Origin: Phytophthora colocasiae
Taxonomy: Eukaryota > Oomycota > Peronosporomycetes > Peronosporales > Peronosporaceae
Assembly: GCA_018806915.1 (NCBI GenBank)
Contig: JAGKQI010000102.1
Coordinates: forward strand, 1,612,001-1,676,000
Length of the DNA stretch: 64,000 nt
Direction: 5' to 3'
The notes under the pieces were generated by a model, which made no database searches, was not told the DNA's origin, and saw only the letters and a program-made list of their open reading frames with translations. Position numbers and translations under genes: made by a program. Position 1 is the stretch's first letter. Each line of letters starts with the position of its first letter. Shown here piece by piece: positions 31,005 to 41,402 of this stretch.

Positions 31005-32353
31005 GTTGAAGGTTCAAAGCGAAAGGAGCTGTCCACTTGAGGGGGCAGATTTCAAACTGAGCAGGTCCTCGGAGCTGCCGGAGACGCAGAAGCAGCGTGG
31101 TTGGTGCTCCTTCGACTTTCCGATTGTCGAGGCCTCGGGAAGCGTGGCCATCGCGATGGGATCTCTTGCGCGATCCTATGGGAAAGCCGGGCAAACGCCT
31201 GTCTGTCTTGCATGCGTAGACGCCGCATCACGAAGCAGCAGAGATCGCGTGGTCAATCATCCGGGCAAAGCCGTCCCATAAGTCTTCGACAAGCTCTTTC
31301 TCTACAGAGCTAGAGTCGAGCCAACATGTCGAACAAGTTGTGTTGGGTGACAGCTTGGGTGACAGCTTGGCAGAGGATGCTACATGGATACACTGTATGG
31401 CGAAGGAAACATTGCATGTACAATACAATAGGTATTGCCACCTTCACAGTGCACTGTGAAGGTGACGGTGGTGGCACCGCCAAGATTAAAATTGGCAACG
31501 GTTTTAACGTTAATACAGTGCACATGTACCACACTTCTCTGAGCGTTTATGCTCTAGCCAAATCCTGGACCAAATATGGGCGACACGGCATGACCTGCGC
31601 ACTGTATTAATAACGTTAGTACTGCGTACTAGCATTGCATGAAAGTACTTGTATGACAATGTACATGTACATGTTCACATACATGGTACATGTTATTGCT
31701 CTACCGGTCTCGCTGACAACAGCGAGTCGCTGTACCGGTACACATACATGTACATAGTACATTGATACCTCCAACCCGAGCACACGATAGCAGACGAGCG
31801 GGGGGAGCTGTTGCAGTGCAGGCACACCCTCTTGTGAGTAGCAAGCAAAATATACATACCTGTAGGTACTGTACCGGATGTTAGCAATGACGCTCCAAGT
31901 ATTGAATACCGGCTCAAGTACATGCAGTACAAGTAGCGCAAGATCAGTCGTACAATACGTCCACGAATGACGCTTTCCTGGCCTAGGTGACGTGGTCTTT
32001 CGCCATCTAAACGAAATGTACGCGTTCAATTCTGCCATTACCGCTACTTTTATTTAGAGAATTCCGTACGCGCTGACGACGGTACTGCAGCGACTTGCGA
32101 ATGGATTTGCTGTTTGTTCCACGATGTCTGATGGACGGTCGTGCAAAGAGAACTACCGGTGCAATGTGGCACCCTGAGCGCACATGCGTCCGAGCCGTTG
32201 TATATGTACGTACCAGTACTATACGATATAATTTTATAAGCCAACAATCGAAGAAATAGATCGCATCAAGATCGAAACTATTATAACTTCAGCCCCTTTC
32301 GTGCTGATGGGAACAGTGCTCGAAAATAAAATATAAAATTGTATTGGGTTCCA
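31005..32353. other. Gene-free region with palindromes and TACATGTA motifs
   Basis: No convincing gene is seen. It contains a perfect 26-bp palindrome (31439-31464, CACCTTCACAGTG joined to its complement), TACATGTA at 31662-31669 and 31745-31752, and a GCTGT/ACAGC-type stem near 31706-31738. The left part holds the promoter of the second MFS transporter. Short frames lack domains. The palindrome could be the core of a small inverted-repeat element. Confidence 0.5.
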
Positions 32354-32370
32354 GTAATCCATCATTCCGT

Positions 32371-32762
32371 ATCCATGAAAACAATACTGCAATTATTGAA
32401 ATAAATTGGTAAGGTCAGGTGCAGTGGTTTGGGATGACCCTACCAATCCACTGCACAGGGTTCGAGTCCCACACCTATACACCGGGACTTTTGCCCTGGC
32501 TTAGGGGTACTATCGCAAACAAAAATGAGCCGGCAACGGCAACACAGTCCAAGATGAGGTTTGTAAATCCTGTCCCAGGCGCCTGCTTCCGAGTTTTCCC
32601 CCATTGCTTGCAGGAGAAGTGACCGTTGCCACAGTCCGTGAAGAAAAAGTTGGAGGTTGCTCGAGAAGCCGACATGACACTTGGAAGAAGTGAAAATGAC
32701 CACCTTTGAGTATGCTGCACAATTGCATATTTTACGGAAAGTACTCTTTACCAATACCAATG
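32371..32762 (+). mobile_element. Probable tRNA-derived SINE
   Basis: An A-box-like AGGTGCAGTGG (32417-32427) is followed 31 bp later by a perfect B box GGTTCGAGTCC (32459-32469), the spacing of an internal Pol III promoter. The T-arm and acceptor do not pair properly, so it is not a working tRNA gene. A 17-bp sequence GTAATCCATCATTCCGT (32354-32370) recurs with one mismatch at 32763-32779 and may be the target duplication. TTGGTAA/TTACCAA occurs in inverted order near the inner ends (32406, 32748). The A box lies further from the left repeat than expected, so the exact ends are uncertain. Confidence 0.5.
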
Positions 32763-32779
32763 GTAATCCATAATTCCGT

Positions 32780-33031
32780 CAATACAATTGCACAATAACT
32801 ATTCGTAGTTCGAAGAACTATCGTTGGTAGCTGTCTCTTTTCTCTGTGATCGAACGACATTTCTGGGTGATTGGGTTATATTGGGACCCAATAATTGGGT
32901 GATTGACATTTAAGCAACCTTCAGTTTTCTTCTGTTCTGTTCTCTTCTGGATTGCGAGCGACAGGCTTTGCCTCGTGCGCGCGCACAAGCTCTGGGTCTC
33001 TGCTGGTGGTATCGGATGGTTAGTTATCGGA
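32780..33031. other. Left flank of the Helitron
   Basis: No gene is visible. It contains small hairpins (GTTCGAAGAAC near 32808 and ATTGGGACCCAAT near 32880). One of these might be the subterminal hairpin of the minus-strand Helitron 3' end, but I could not fix the terminus. Confidence 0.35.
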
Positions 33032-33100
33032 TGTGGTATGTACTTAATATCAATGCTTGGTGGCTCATTTTGAAATTCTAGGTTCTGTCGGGCTAGCTGG

Positions 33101-36100
33101 TTAATTTCTCGGTTCAGGATTTACGACTTCTTCCAGTGAAAATTTTGTCGCGTTGGCGGTCACTGGCAGGTGGAAACCCGCCAACAGAAGGTCACTGAGA
33201 TGGTTAAGTCGCTCTTCTTCCTGGAGTGCGTGTGTAGGTGGTTTCGACCACGAAGCAAGCTTCGCGGTAAACGGCTTCAATGCAATCAATCCGTTCCGAG
33301 TCGTTACTCGTGAAACAAGCAAGTATGTTTGCTGAGGCTTGTTGACTGCTGCGTGCTTCGACTTCCAGTCCACGATAACCATTGATTGGAGTGTTTCTCC
33401 TTGTACCTTATAGACTGTTGAGCCTATCGCACAGACGAACAGGAACTGCTGCGGCCGGACCGTGATGGAGCGTGGTTGCCCATTTGGCGCCGCCGCTAGC
33501 TTGATAGTCATCTTGGAGTAGGCTTCGGTTGTAAAGAAAACTGGAAACAACTCGGGGTCGACGCCTTGCCGGATTGCCGTCGCGTGTGGTCTTGGGACTC
33601 GAATCATCGCATAGTCGGGTGGTCGGCTTGGTAGCTGTACGATTGTGGCAGTCGCGCTATCACGAACAAGTTGAAACTGAGTCCCAGCGGCGAAACGAAC
33701 GTATTCTAGCGTCCCAAGTGTACCGTTCGCGATTCCTTTGGCGGTGGCAACGTTCTGGGTGACTTGGATCGGCATTCCGTTTATTAGATCAAGATACGGT
33801 GCCAATCTACCGAAACGGTTGTCGGGCAGGCTGAACACGTACTGGAGGTCACTCTGACTCAAGTCATTGAGTGCGCCTTTGAAATTGGCGACTACGCGAA
33901 TGGGGTATACGTTGGTTGGTAGCATTGATGCAGTCTCCGTGACAAAGGCGTTATTTATGGCCAGACGCGTTGCATTCTCAGGTGTGACGAATACTGGCGA
34001 GGCTCCAACTTCATTTTGGAGCGACTGAGTGGAATCATGCTCGCCGGACTGGATAACACGCGCATTAATCATGTTAATGAATTCAGGAGTCCATCGGCCC
34101 AACCGAGCCTCCCGGCATCCGTCCCCCCACTCAGGGTCGTTACGAAAGCGCATGGACTCATCAAGAATCACGACTGTCGTCACTTTTCGCCACAGTTCGA
34201 ATCCTTCGACGTCCACAGTGCTCGGCATTGTCTTGTTGACAGGGTCCACGTAAATGGGGTCGGACTTTACTGGTGGCATCTGAAGAAAATCACTGACTAG
34301 TACGATGTGAATACCGCCAAATGGAACATTCTCAACTTGCATATAGTGACGCAGCAATTTGTCCAGTTTCAGCCATTCATGCTTGGTCATCATGGAGATC
34401 TCATCGATGATGAGGACATCAAGTGGTACATGTTTTTTCTCCTTGACGGCATGCTGTATTCGAAGCATGAAACTCGCAAGTGTAACACCACCGACCAGTG
34501 TGGCAGCTTTTCCGGTTAGTGCTGTCTTCACAATGCTATTACTCCTGTGCCAACTCGAACAGAAGGCATCAATGGCGTCAATGACGCGGCTTTTGCCAGT
34601 TCCACCCGCACCGCCGAGAAATATGAGTTGCTGATCCTGTTGTAGCTGCGACACAAAGTCGTTAGCTCGGTAACCTGCAACTGACGCATGGGTGCTAGCT
34701 AGCTCTTGTTGTTTAAAGCGTTGAAGTAGCGCATTTGCGACGAGGGAGAAGGCAACGTGCTGGCGTTGGTTGAGCGTGAAGACTTCGGAGACATTGTTGA
34801 TGGTCGAATACGGCTGTAGTGCTGGATGGTTATCGTTCAAGCTCGTCGGGAACCACTGATTGTTCGACTCTAACGCGCTCTCAATGAGTTGAATAACATC
34901 GGCTGGTCGTTCATCAACAGGCCTCTCAGGTGGTGATGACTCAACTTCATTGATTGTCATATCTTTCGCCCATTGCTGTAGTTCATCAACTGGTATGTCC
35001 AGTACTTGGTCACGACGGCTTATATGATTTGAGAAGTCGGCTGTACTGTGAGCACTAGCAATCAAGAGTTCTTGATGCATAGTACTTTCAGCCATTGAAC
35101 CAGACTTTAAAGTCGGGAAGACTGGCAGGACTAACTCACTTGTACTGTCGATAGTGGCATCATGAAAAAGATGAAACGTGTCTTCGGATCTAGCAGCTGC
35201 CGAGTCCACTTCGTCAACGTGATCATTCGCTGCTTCAACGTCATTGCGAGTACCAATGAGGTCGTCACTATCAGCAGCATGGTCTGGTGCAGCATTTTCG
35301 CATTCATTTTCTTCTTTTGCTTGCATTCTTGCGCGAAAATAGTCATCCATATTAGCCATAATTTCGCGGACGAAACCTGTCCGCGTGGGTTCCCATTGAA
35401 AGTACGCGTCAATCCACGCAGCTTGGCTTGTCGAGTCACTTACTAGATCCAATACTGTACGGAACGGTTTAAACAATACAAGAGCGATTTGACTGCGCTT
35501 GGCAATGACTTCGCGTGGTGTTTCCACTTCTAAGTACGGCATGCGTACACCGGTGATGACTGGAACGACTTCTGCTTCATGGTATCCAACGCAAAATGAG
35601 CAATGCAATGGGTGATTCGGCAAGAAAAGCTCTGATGATGTTGTTGACCGAATCTGCTTGCGCCGGAAACACCTCATGACGAACTCATAGAGGCAAAGTG
35701 AATCCAGCACCGGAGGACGATATATATAGTCATCCAAGAAAGAAGCTGCTCGGAATGTAACGTTAGAACCGCATTCTCGTAGCTCAACCAGATCGCACGA
35801 GTGTGCTTCTTGTTCAATCAGTTCGCACAAAATGTTTTTGAGGGGAAGCAAAGTGCATGCCGTACTCATGTAGACACATGATCCACGCAGTAGGTATAGT
35901 ACCGCAAGCGGACCAGCGATCTCGCGACGATTAGTTATCGCAAAGGCTAGCGATGCAACTCGTCTGCGACCAACAGTGGATGGATCGGCTTCACTGCCTT
36001 GGTTTTGGTTCTCTCGCAGTCGACGTCGCTTAAACGCTGCCAGAGCTACAGCAGTGATTGAATCAACAACACTCTGTGCCTTCGTCACGTACTTGGTTGC

Positions 36101-39025
36101 GTAGTAAATGCGAAGTACTGCTTCAAGTCCGCCAATTAACACTTGGACGTCGTGATTGCATTTGAAAGCTAACATCATAGTGGCATTGAAGCCATTCACA
36201 TACTCATATGGAGTTCGTCGAGCAAGCTCGACGCCAGCACTGGTACAAGACGTCTGTACAACTCTTGCCCGTGGAAACCCATAGCGACATTGCCCTGGTT
36301 TTGCTGCTCGGCTTGACTTAAAACAACTCCCCACATGAGACCACCAATGAAGATTCAACAGGAACACGAGTATAGATATCGCAAATGCCACCACGTTCGG
36401 AGTCCATCGCTCATCTTCGACAGACGGAGGCAACGTTAATACGGCGCGAGCGACTTTGTCATTGCAAAATGCACTGTCTTGGCGCTGCTCGGATCGGTTT
36501 GGAGTATCATTTAGAGATCTCAAATGATCGCCGTAATAATCATTGAAATCGGTCTTAGCCGACAGGAAGCAATCTCGACGAAAGACTGCATTTCTTGCCG
36601 CACCAACACTTCCACGACATTGAATTTCCATGTTTACAGCATCATCAAGTTCTTCTGATGAGTACGATCGCAATGTTGGCGGCCAGGTTGATGGTCGGTA
36701 CTGCAAGAGAACACGTCGCAATATGTGCTGAGAGCTCATCTTCGTTGCGCAATTAGAGCATTGGGCGAGCAGTGGTTCGGCCGGAGCACTTTGTCTGCGT
36801 GTGTTGGGACTCTCGTGCGCCTCGACCGGTATTGGCAATTCTTGCAGATCGGCGAGCGAGTGCCCACAGAACTGACAGCTCCATGCATCAACACGAAGAG
36901 GTAGAGAAGTGCTAACAATGCTGTCGGTATACGCAGCGATATCGCGGTAATATTGATCTCCATACTTTGCCACGGCTGCTTTGAACGCTTCAGAATTGGG
37001 TGGCGCATCAGCGATCCACACGAGAAAGTGGACATGCAGTGTTCCACCGCCTTGGGTCTCAACCATACCGAAGTAAGCCTCGACGTTACCAAAGAGACCA
37101 TCAAACGGCTTACTCTTCATGTGCTTCGGAGGTACACCGAGAACATGCTCGATAAAGGCATCCACATTGTTCATGAAGAGGCGAGCCGACACCACGTCAT
37201 TTTGCAAACCTGCACTATGAAGAGTCGATTTCTGAGGAAGATCAGCCAGGTTGGCATCGAATAGTGTATCGATAGACGTGATACCCGTATAATGAGCCAT
37301 CACAAATGATTCGGCTACATTTGGTGTCAGTGTAACGAAGAGGGCTGGTTGCCCGTATCGGGCTTGGTACGCAAATGCACGGCGGCGACACTTTGCTCGC
37401 TCACTATCACTGCCCCAAATCACACCACCACTCAGGTCTACCGTCTTGAGGAAGTTGCTCGCACTAGAAGAGCTAAAATGGCCCGGTGCTGTTCGACCTT
37501 GGCGATGAAAGTGATTCTGCTGGAGAGCATTCACCAATGAGTCCTCAGTGATGCCACTGTAGGGTTCAAACAAGGCAGGATTGCGCTTACATTTCAACGC
37601 GACTTGTCGGTACATCGTTTGGACGGAGATGACATCAAAGCACACGAGCATGAAAAGCTCATCCTCAGCAAATCTTCGCGTACTCAGCAAACTATAATGC
37701 CGAATACAAGCATCCAGTGACACTGGAACTTGCCGCTCTTCGCCTGGATGCCCTCGGCCATAGGGAAATAAATGAGGGAACATTCGGGCGAAGAGAAACT
37801 TATCGTTTGGTGCGAATTGACTGGAATGGCGAACCAGGAACTGATGTTGTGTTGCGTTCTGGACTGACACTTTCGCGACATCCACGCTAGTAGATGTAGT
37901 TTCTTGCGTATTGATCTCGCGATCCTCAGAAATGAAGACCACTTTACGCTCAACAACATCCGTTTCTCCATCAACACAGCCAGTTTCATCAACACCGCCA
38001 ACACGTTCACTCTCCTCGTCTACATGATCAACTTCAACATGAGCGTCAGGCTCCATACAAATTAAGTGCTCGGGTATTGCTGCGGTCTCGAGCCCAGAGC
38101 AGTCCATGTTGATGCTCTCATAGACAGAATTGTGCTCGTGATAGAAGACGAGCAAATCTTCAACAACTTGACGTCGAACAAGGTGCATTTTCCGTATCCG
38201 AGCTTGCTGTTCCGTCGTGAAAGGTCCCGCTAATACAACACGATAAGACGTAATGTCACTGGACAACGTTGGTAGCAGCGTCACCGCGGGCCCTGGAGTT
38301 GAGTCAAAGACAAGGCAATGCGATCGAATGCTCCGATGCGCTCCACCACGCATGACTCTCGTAACCGCAACAATTGACACTAGCTGCGTCATCAGACGTT
38401 CGGGTAGAGTAGCTTTGGTTAACTGTTCAGGTAGCACGCCGACGTAGAACCCATTTTTGATGGCAAATTTCGGGAGTGTTTGTTTTTCTAAGCTGTCGTT
38501 ACACTGCTCACATATTCTCACATAGCCATCTGAGTGGACACCACGCCTCGAAAGAAGAATTCCACTCAACTCTGCAAACATCTTAGAGCAGTCGTATTCA
38601 GCAAGCAGTGCTGCAGACAAATTTTCCCCATCACTTGACAGTAGAGACCGCATTCTTTGAATGCCGTCCGAATCGTTTATTGTGATATTGCGAGTCGACT
38701 TGAGCGGCTTGCAACAGTCACACACAGCACATGTCATCTCGTCAAGGCTGGATGGTCCAAGTGCTAGTCTGAGTTTGTGTAACACATGGTCTTTTGTATC
38801 GCTAGATACTGAGCAAAGTCTTGGGATCTCATCAAGCCAAACACGGCAAGATTCACGGTCTGGTTGTTGGTTTCCTTCGTCAGTGTTTACAGTGGAATAT
38901 ACACGCCGGTGTCGCTCTCGGTCTCTCTGCAACCGTTCCAATCGTGCGCTGTCTGTTTCACGAGCACGAAATCGACGAACAGCCCTTCGATGGCGCTCAC
39001 GCCGCTCATCAACACTAAGAACCAT
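33101..39025 (-). CDS. Helitron Rep/PIF1-helicase transposase
   Basis: This uninterrupted frame of about 1,974 aa encodes a rolling-circle (HUH) Helitron transposase. The N-terminus is Arg-rich, followed by a Cys-rich part (CAVCDCCKPL, RICEQCNDSL). The Helitron-like N domain and the HUH motif (GGGTLHVHFLVWI, near residue 658) come next, with a Tyr-bearing stretch (DQYYRDIAAYTD). The C-terminal third is a PIF1-like helicase with Walker A (LGGAGGTGKSRVI, near residue 1,470) and Walker B (LIIDEISMM), and VYKVQGETL near the end. ATG 39025 was chosen because the 102 codons upstream come largely from a duplicated, out-of-frame internal fragment. With no stop in nearly 6 kb, this copy may be active. 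Terminal sequences were not located. Confidence 0.9.
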   Translation of the reverse strand: MVLSVDERRERHRRAVRRFRARETDSARLERLQRDRERHRRVYSTVNTDEGNQQPDRESCRVWLDEIPRLCSVSSDTKDHVLHKLRLALGPSSLDEMTCAVCDCCKPLKSTRNITINDSDGIQRMRSLLSSDGENLSAALLAEYDCSKMFAELSGILLSRRGVHSDGYVRICEQCNDSLEKQTLPKFAIKNGFYVGVLPEQLTKATLPERLMTQLVSIVAVTRVMRGGAHRSIRSHCLVFDSTPGPAVTLLPTLSSDITSYRVVLAGPFTTEQQARIRKMHLVRRQVVEDLLVFYHEHNSVYESINMDCSGLETAAIPEHLICMEPDAHVEVDHVDEESERVGGVDETGCVDGETDVVERKVVFISEDREINTQETTSTSVDVAKVSVQNATQHQFLVRHSSQFAPNDKFLFARMFPHLFPYGRGHPGEERQVPVSLDACIRHYSLLSTRRFAEDELFMLVCFDVISVQTMYRQVALKCKRNPALFEPYSGITEDSLVNALQQNHFHRQGRTAPGHFSSSSASNFLKTVDLSGGVIWGSDSERAKCRRRAFAYQARYGQPALFVTLTPNVAESFVMAHYTGITSIDTLFDANLADLPQKSTLHSAGLQNDVVSARLFMNNVDAFIEHVLGVPPKHMKSKPFDGLFGNVEAYFGMVETQGGGTLHVHFLVWIADAPPNSEAFKAAVAKYGDQYYRDIAAYTDSIVSTSLPLRVDAWSCQFCGHSLADLQELPIPVEAHESPNTRRQSAPAEPLLAQCSNCATKMSSQHILRRVLLQYRPSTWPPTLRSYSSEELDDAVNMEIQCRGSVGAARNAVFRRDCFLSAKTDFNDYYGDHLRSLNDTPNRSEQRQDSAFCNDKVARAVLTLPPSVEDERWTPNVVAFAISILVFLLNLHWWSHVGSCFKSSRAAKPGQCRYGFPRARVVQTSCTSAGVELARRTPYEYVNGFNATMMLAFKCNHDVQVLIGGLEAVLRIYYATKYVTKAQSVVDSITAVALAAFKRRRLRENQNQGSEADPSTVGRRRVASLAFAITNRREIAGPLAVLYLLRGSCVYMSTACTLLPLKNILCELIEQEAHSCDLVELRECGSNVTFRAASFLDDYIYRPPVLDSLCLYEFVMRCFRRKQIRSTTSSELFLPNHPLHCSFCVGYHEAEVVPVITGVRMPYLEVETPREVIAKRSQIALVLFKPFRTVLDLVSDSTSQAAWIDAYFQWEPTRTGFVREIMANMDDYFRARMQAKEENECENAAPDHAADSDDLIGTRNDVEAANDHVDEVDSAAARSEDTFHLFHDATIDSTSELVLPVFPTLKSGSMAESTMHQELLIASAHSTADFSNHISRRDQVLDIPVDELQQWAKDMTINEVESSPPERPVDERPADVIQLIESALESNNQWFPTSLNDNHPALQPYSTINNVSEVFTLNQRQHVAFSLVANALLQRFKQQELASTHASVAGYRANDFVSQLQQDQQLIFLGGAGGTGKSRVIDAIDAFCSSWHRSNSIVKTALTGKAATLVGGVTLASFMLRIQHAVKEKKHVPLDVLIIDEISMMTKHEWLKLDKLLRHYMQVENVPFGGIHIVLVSDFLQMPPVKSDPIYVDPVNKTMPSTVDVEGFELWRKVTTVVILDESMRFRNDPEWGDGCREARLGRWTPEFINMINARVIQSGEHDSTQSLQNEVGASPVFVTPENATRLAINNAFVTETASMLPTNVYPIRVVANFKGALNDLSQSDLQYVFSLPDNRFGRLAPYLDLINGMPIQVTQNVATAKGIANGTLGTLEYVRFAAGTQFQLVRDSATATIVQLPSRPPDYAMIRVPRPHATAIRQGVDPELFPVFFTTEAYSKMTIKLAAAPNGQPRSITVRPQQFLFVCAIGSTVYKVQGETLQSMVIVDWKSKHAAVNKPQQTYLLVSRVTTRNGLIALKPFTAKLASWSKPPTHALQEEERLNHLSDLLLAGFHLPVTANATKFSLEEVVNPEPRN
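37717..37828. repeat. Internal Helitron segment duplicated upstream of the gene
   Basis: These 112 bp, inside the transposase coding region, recur without visible change and in the same orientation at 39188-39299. Confidence 0.9.
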
Positions 39026-39187
39026 GATCACAAATGTTGTCACTACGACCATGGTGGGGAAAGTGCTCAGCAAAGCGACACGACACCGTGCGTACCATCC
39101 GAGAGACTTCATTTCGTTGCGCAAGCCGTTGAACCATGTACACTGCAATGACTTGGTTCTCTTGACTCTAGTTAACTTAAACAACAC

Positions 39188-39299
39188 GTGACACTGGAAC
39201 TTGCCGCTCTTCGCCTGGATGCCCTCGGCCATAGGGAAATAAATGAGGGAACATTCGGGCGAAGAGAAACTTATCGTTTGGTGCGAATTGACTGGAATG
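39188..39299. repeat. Second copy of the 112-bp Helitron internal segment
   Basis: This copy lies upstream of the transposase start and is read in a different frame, so it does not encode the same peptide. It explains the spurious N-terminal extension of the open frame to 39331. Confidence 0.88.
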
Positions 39300-39903
39300 C
39301 ATTGCATTCCTGTGGGGATGAAACAATACACAAGCGTTATAACGCTTTCACGGAATTGGAGCGTGAAATGATGGATCTATCGGATTGTTTTACCATTGAC
39401 TCGGATATTTAACAAGTTATGGATCTATCCCATTGCTAGTTGCTATATCTTAATGGATTCTTCAACTTTTATAGCATTCCTTTGAATGCGATTTAAGCCA
39501 AACCCGCACTCAGACAGTAATTTCCATACCAACAGCATTCGAATAATATATGAATCATAGCATTTACTCGCATATTAAGAGTGAGAAGCCTCGAATTAGT
39601 TTCGCATTAGAGAGAGAATAGTGACTCGTTATGAAGCAGCTTTTGGGTTGAGTAACCTGTTCAGCAGAAACCCGCACACGGACAAAACGTAGAGCATTTG
39701 AGTGCATTGAATGATATAGCGCACTAACTCTTTAATTAAACATCAAAAGTGAGAAGCTTGTGTATAACACTCCAAAAACGGTGACTGTACCAAATGTCTT
39801 GTTACTGTACTCGAAGTGTATTACCGTATTTAAACAAGTGAGCGACGGTATGTCTTTTCGTTTACTGTACTTCTTATAAAGTACAGTAAAATCGCAAAGA
39901 GTA
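39300..39903. other. Spacer between the Helitron gene and the two-gene DDE transposon
   Basis: No gene is visible. It contains a perfect 12-bp-stem hairpin at 39861-39890 (TTTACTGTACTT, loop, AAGTACAGTAAA) just outside the next element. The rest is A/T-rich and probably the Helitron 5' flank. Confidence 0.45.
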
Positions 39904-39953
39904 TTGTCAATCCCAGCTAAAAATGAAGATCATGGGTGATTGGTCAAATCGCC
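39904..39953. repeat. Left terminal inverted repeat of the two-gene transposon
   Basis: It pairs imperfectly with 42792-42837; the inner 20 bp match at 17 positions. A TA lies immediately outside. Confidence 0.55.
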
Positions 39954-40247
39954 ACTCAATCAACAGCACAGTCTGATTGGCTGAAAGCAGCGCCTAGCAG
40001 TTCCGCACGCAGACAGCAACTGCACGCCCGCCGGCGGTGCACCAGTCCTGTTAGAAGTCCGCCTAGCGTAGGCCGGCAGCGCAAGGAATCATTGAACCAC
40101 GGGAGAGCTTAGCGCTTTCGAACCAAGGTAAGACAACGAAGAACCCAGTTAGTTTCGCGGTTCGTCATGCTAATATAACTTCTACGATTGTTGTTGACCT
40201 GTAGCGATTTGGTTTTGCTGCTAGTCAGATCACCGGCTCTACGAAGC

Positions 40248-41354
40248 ATGCAGGAAGCTGTTACACAGCAGCATGCGCATCCAAATACAGTGTTTCACTG
40301 TCTGTATGGGTTCTATAACCTCGGCTACACAAGGAAGCAGCTTGCATATGTGTATCACAAGTCTGAGAGCACAATTGGTAACTGGATTCGAGTTTATGAG
40401 GCTACTGGAACTTTCGAGCGAGCAAACGCGACGGCCGACCGGAAGTTCACTGTGGAGCATAGGAAGTGGTTGTGCGAGTTCTATACAAAGCATCCACTCG
40501 CGTATCTTGATGAAGCCCAAGATTCGTTCAAGCAAGCTCACAAGATCACCATTTCTAAGTCATCAGTCTGGCGTATAATTCATGATTGTGGTTTGACGTG
40601 GAAGGTACTAGAGCGACGTGCAATGCACATCAAAGAACAAGACATTTTTCGCTTCATCGAGGAGTTGAGTCGCATTGACTGGAGCCACCACAACCTTGTC
40701 TTTCTGGATGAGGTATCATTTGATAACCGAGGAATGATAAGAAAGAGGGGTTATGCCCTAAAGGGAAAGAGTGTCGCGATTCGGGGAGACTTCCAGCGGA
40801 AACCAAGAGTGTCGGTTTTGGCATTTATTGGAGTGCATGGTCTTATTGACTACTTCTACACAGAAGGCACGTTCGATCGAGTTGAATTCGTGAAAGGATG
40901 CCAGGCTTTTGCATATTCAGCCCGAGGTGAAGTCCGCCAGTACCCCGGCCCACACTCGGTGTGGATATTAGATGGAGCCTCCATCCACAGACACCCTGAA
41001 ATAGTCCACTTCCTGAGGAGCATTGGCGTGGTGCCGATATTTCTTCCAGCATTTTGCCCATTCTTCAACCCGATTGAGTACATGTTTGGGTACATCAAGA
41101 GATCGTTTCAACGATACTATGACGAGTCAAGTGGGAGAGATCTTATGCCGTTTGTCGTACAGACATTTCATCGCTTCGAGAACTTCAACATGACAAGAGT
41201 ATTTGAGCACTGCGGCTGGAAGACACAGGGATATTTTGATCCGAGTGGACCGTTGTCAAAAGAGAAGCGGCAAGTGCCCAATATATCGGATAATGCCATC
41301 AGAAGTGACGAAGCAGATGATGACTTAGGATTTATCGTGAGACGTACTGAATAA
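40248..41354 (+). CDS. DDE transposase, IS630/Tc1-mariner superfamily (DDE_3)
   Basis: This 368-aa protein begins with a helix-turn-helix region (GYTRKQLAYVYHKSESTIGN) and a second DNA-binding part (TISKSSVWRIIHDCGLTWK). The catalytic core carries all three acidic motifs: LVFLDEVSFDNRG (first D), VWILDGASIHRH (second D), and CPFFNPIEYMFGYIKR (Glu). All active residues are present and the frame is open, so it may be functional. The first in-frame ATG is 40248; a possible 5' UTR intron (GTAAGA at about 40129, acceptor TAG near 40204) lies upstream. The last 50 residues are acidic/basic and unlike the core. It ends 48 bp from the convergent accessory gene. Confidence 0.9.
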   Translation: MQEAVTQQHAHPNTVFHCLYGFYNLGYTRKQLAYVYHKSESTIGNWIRVYEATGTFERANATADRKFTVEHRKWLCEFYTKHPLAYLDEAQDSFKQAHKITISKSSVWRIIHDCGLTWKVLERRAMHIKEQDIFRFIEELSRIDWSHHNLVFLDEVSFDNRGMIRKRGYALKGKSVAIRGDFQRKPRVSVLAFIGVHGLIDYFYTEGTFDRVEFVKGCQAFAYSARGEVRQYPGPHSVWILDGASIHRHPEIVHFLRSIGVVPIFLPAFCPFFNPIEYMFGYIKRSFQRYYDESSGRDLMPFVVQTFHRFENFNMTRVFEHCGWKTQGYFDPSGPLSKEKRQVPNISDNAIRSDEADDDLGFIVRRTE

Positions 41355-41402
41355 ACAAACAAATAAAAAACCTCCTCGCTCAAGCTTTCCTAGGCCTCGA
41401 AA

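Noticed and set aside
32408..32485. A functional tRNA gene
   Set aside because: A and B boxes are present but the acceptor and T stems do not pair and no proper anticodon arm forms.
39026..39331. N-terminal 102-codon extension of the Helitron transposase frame
   Set aside because: Much of it is the duplicated 112-bp internal segment read in a different frame, and conserved sequence begins only after the ATG at 39025.
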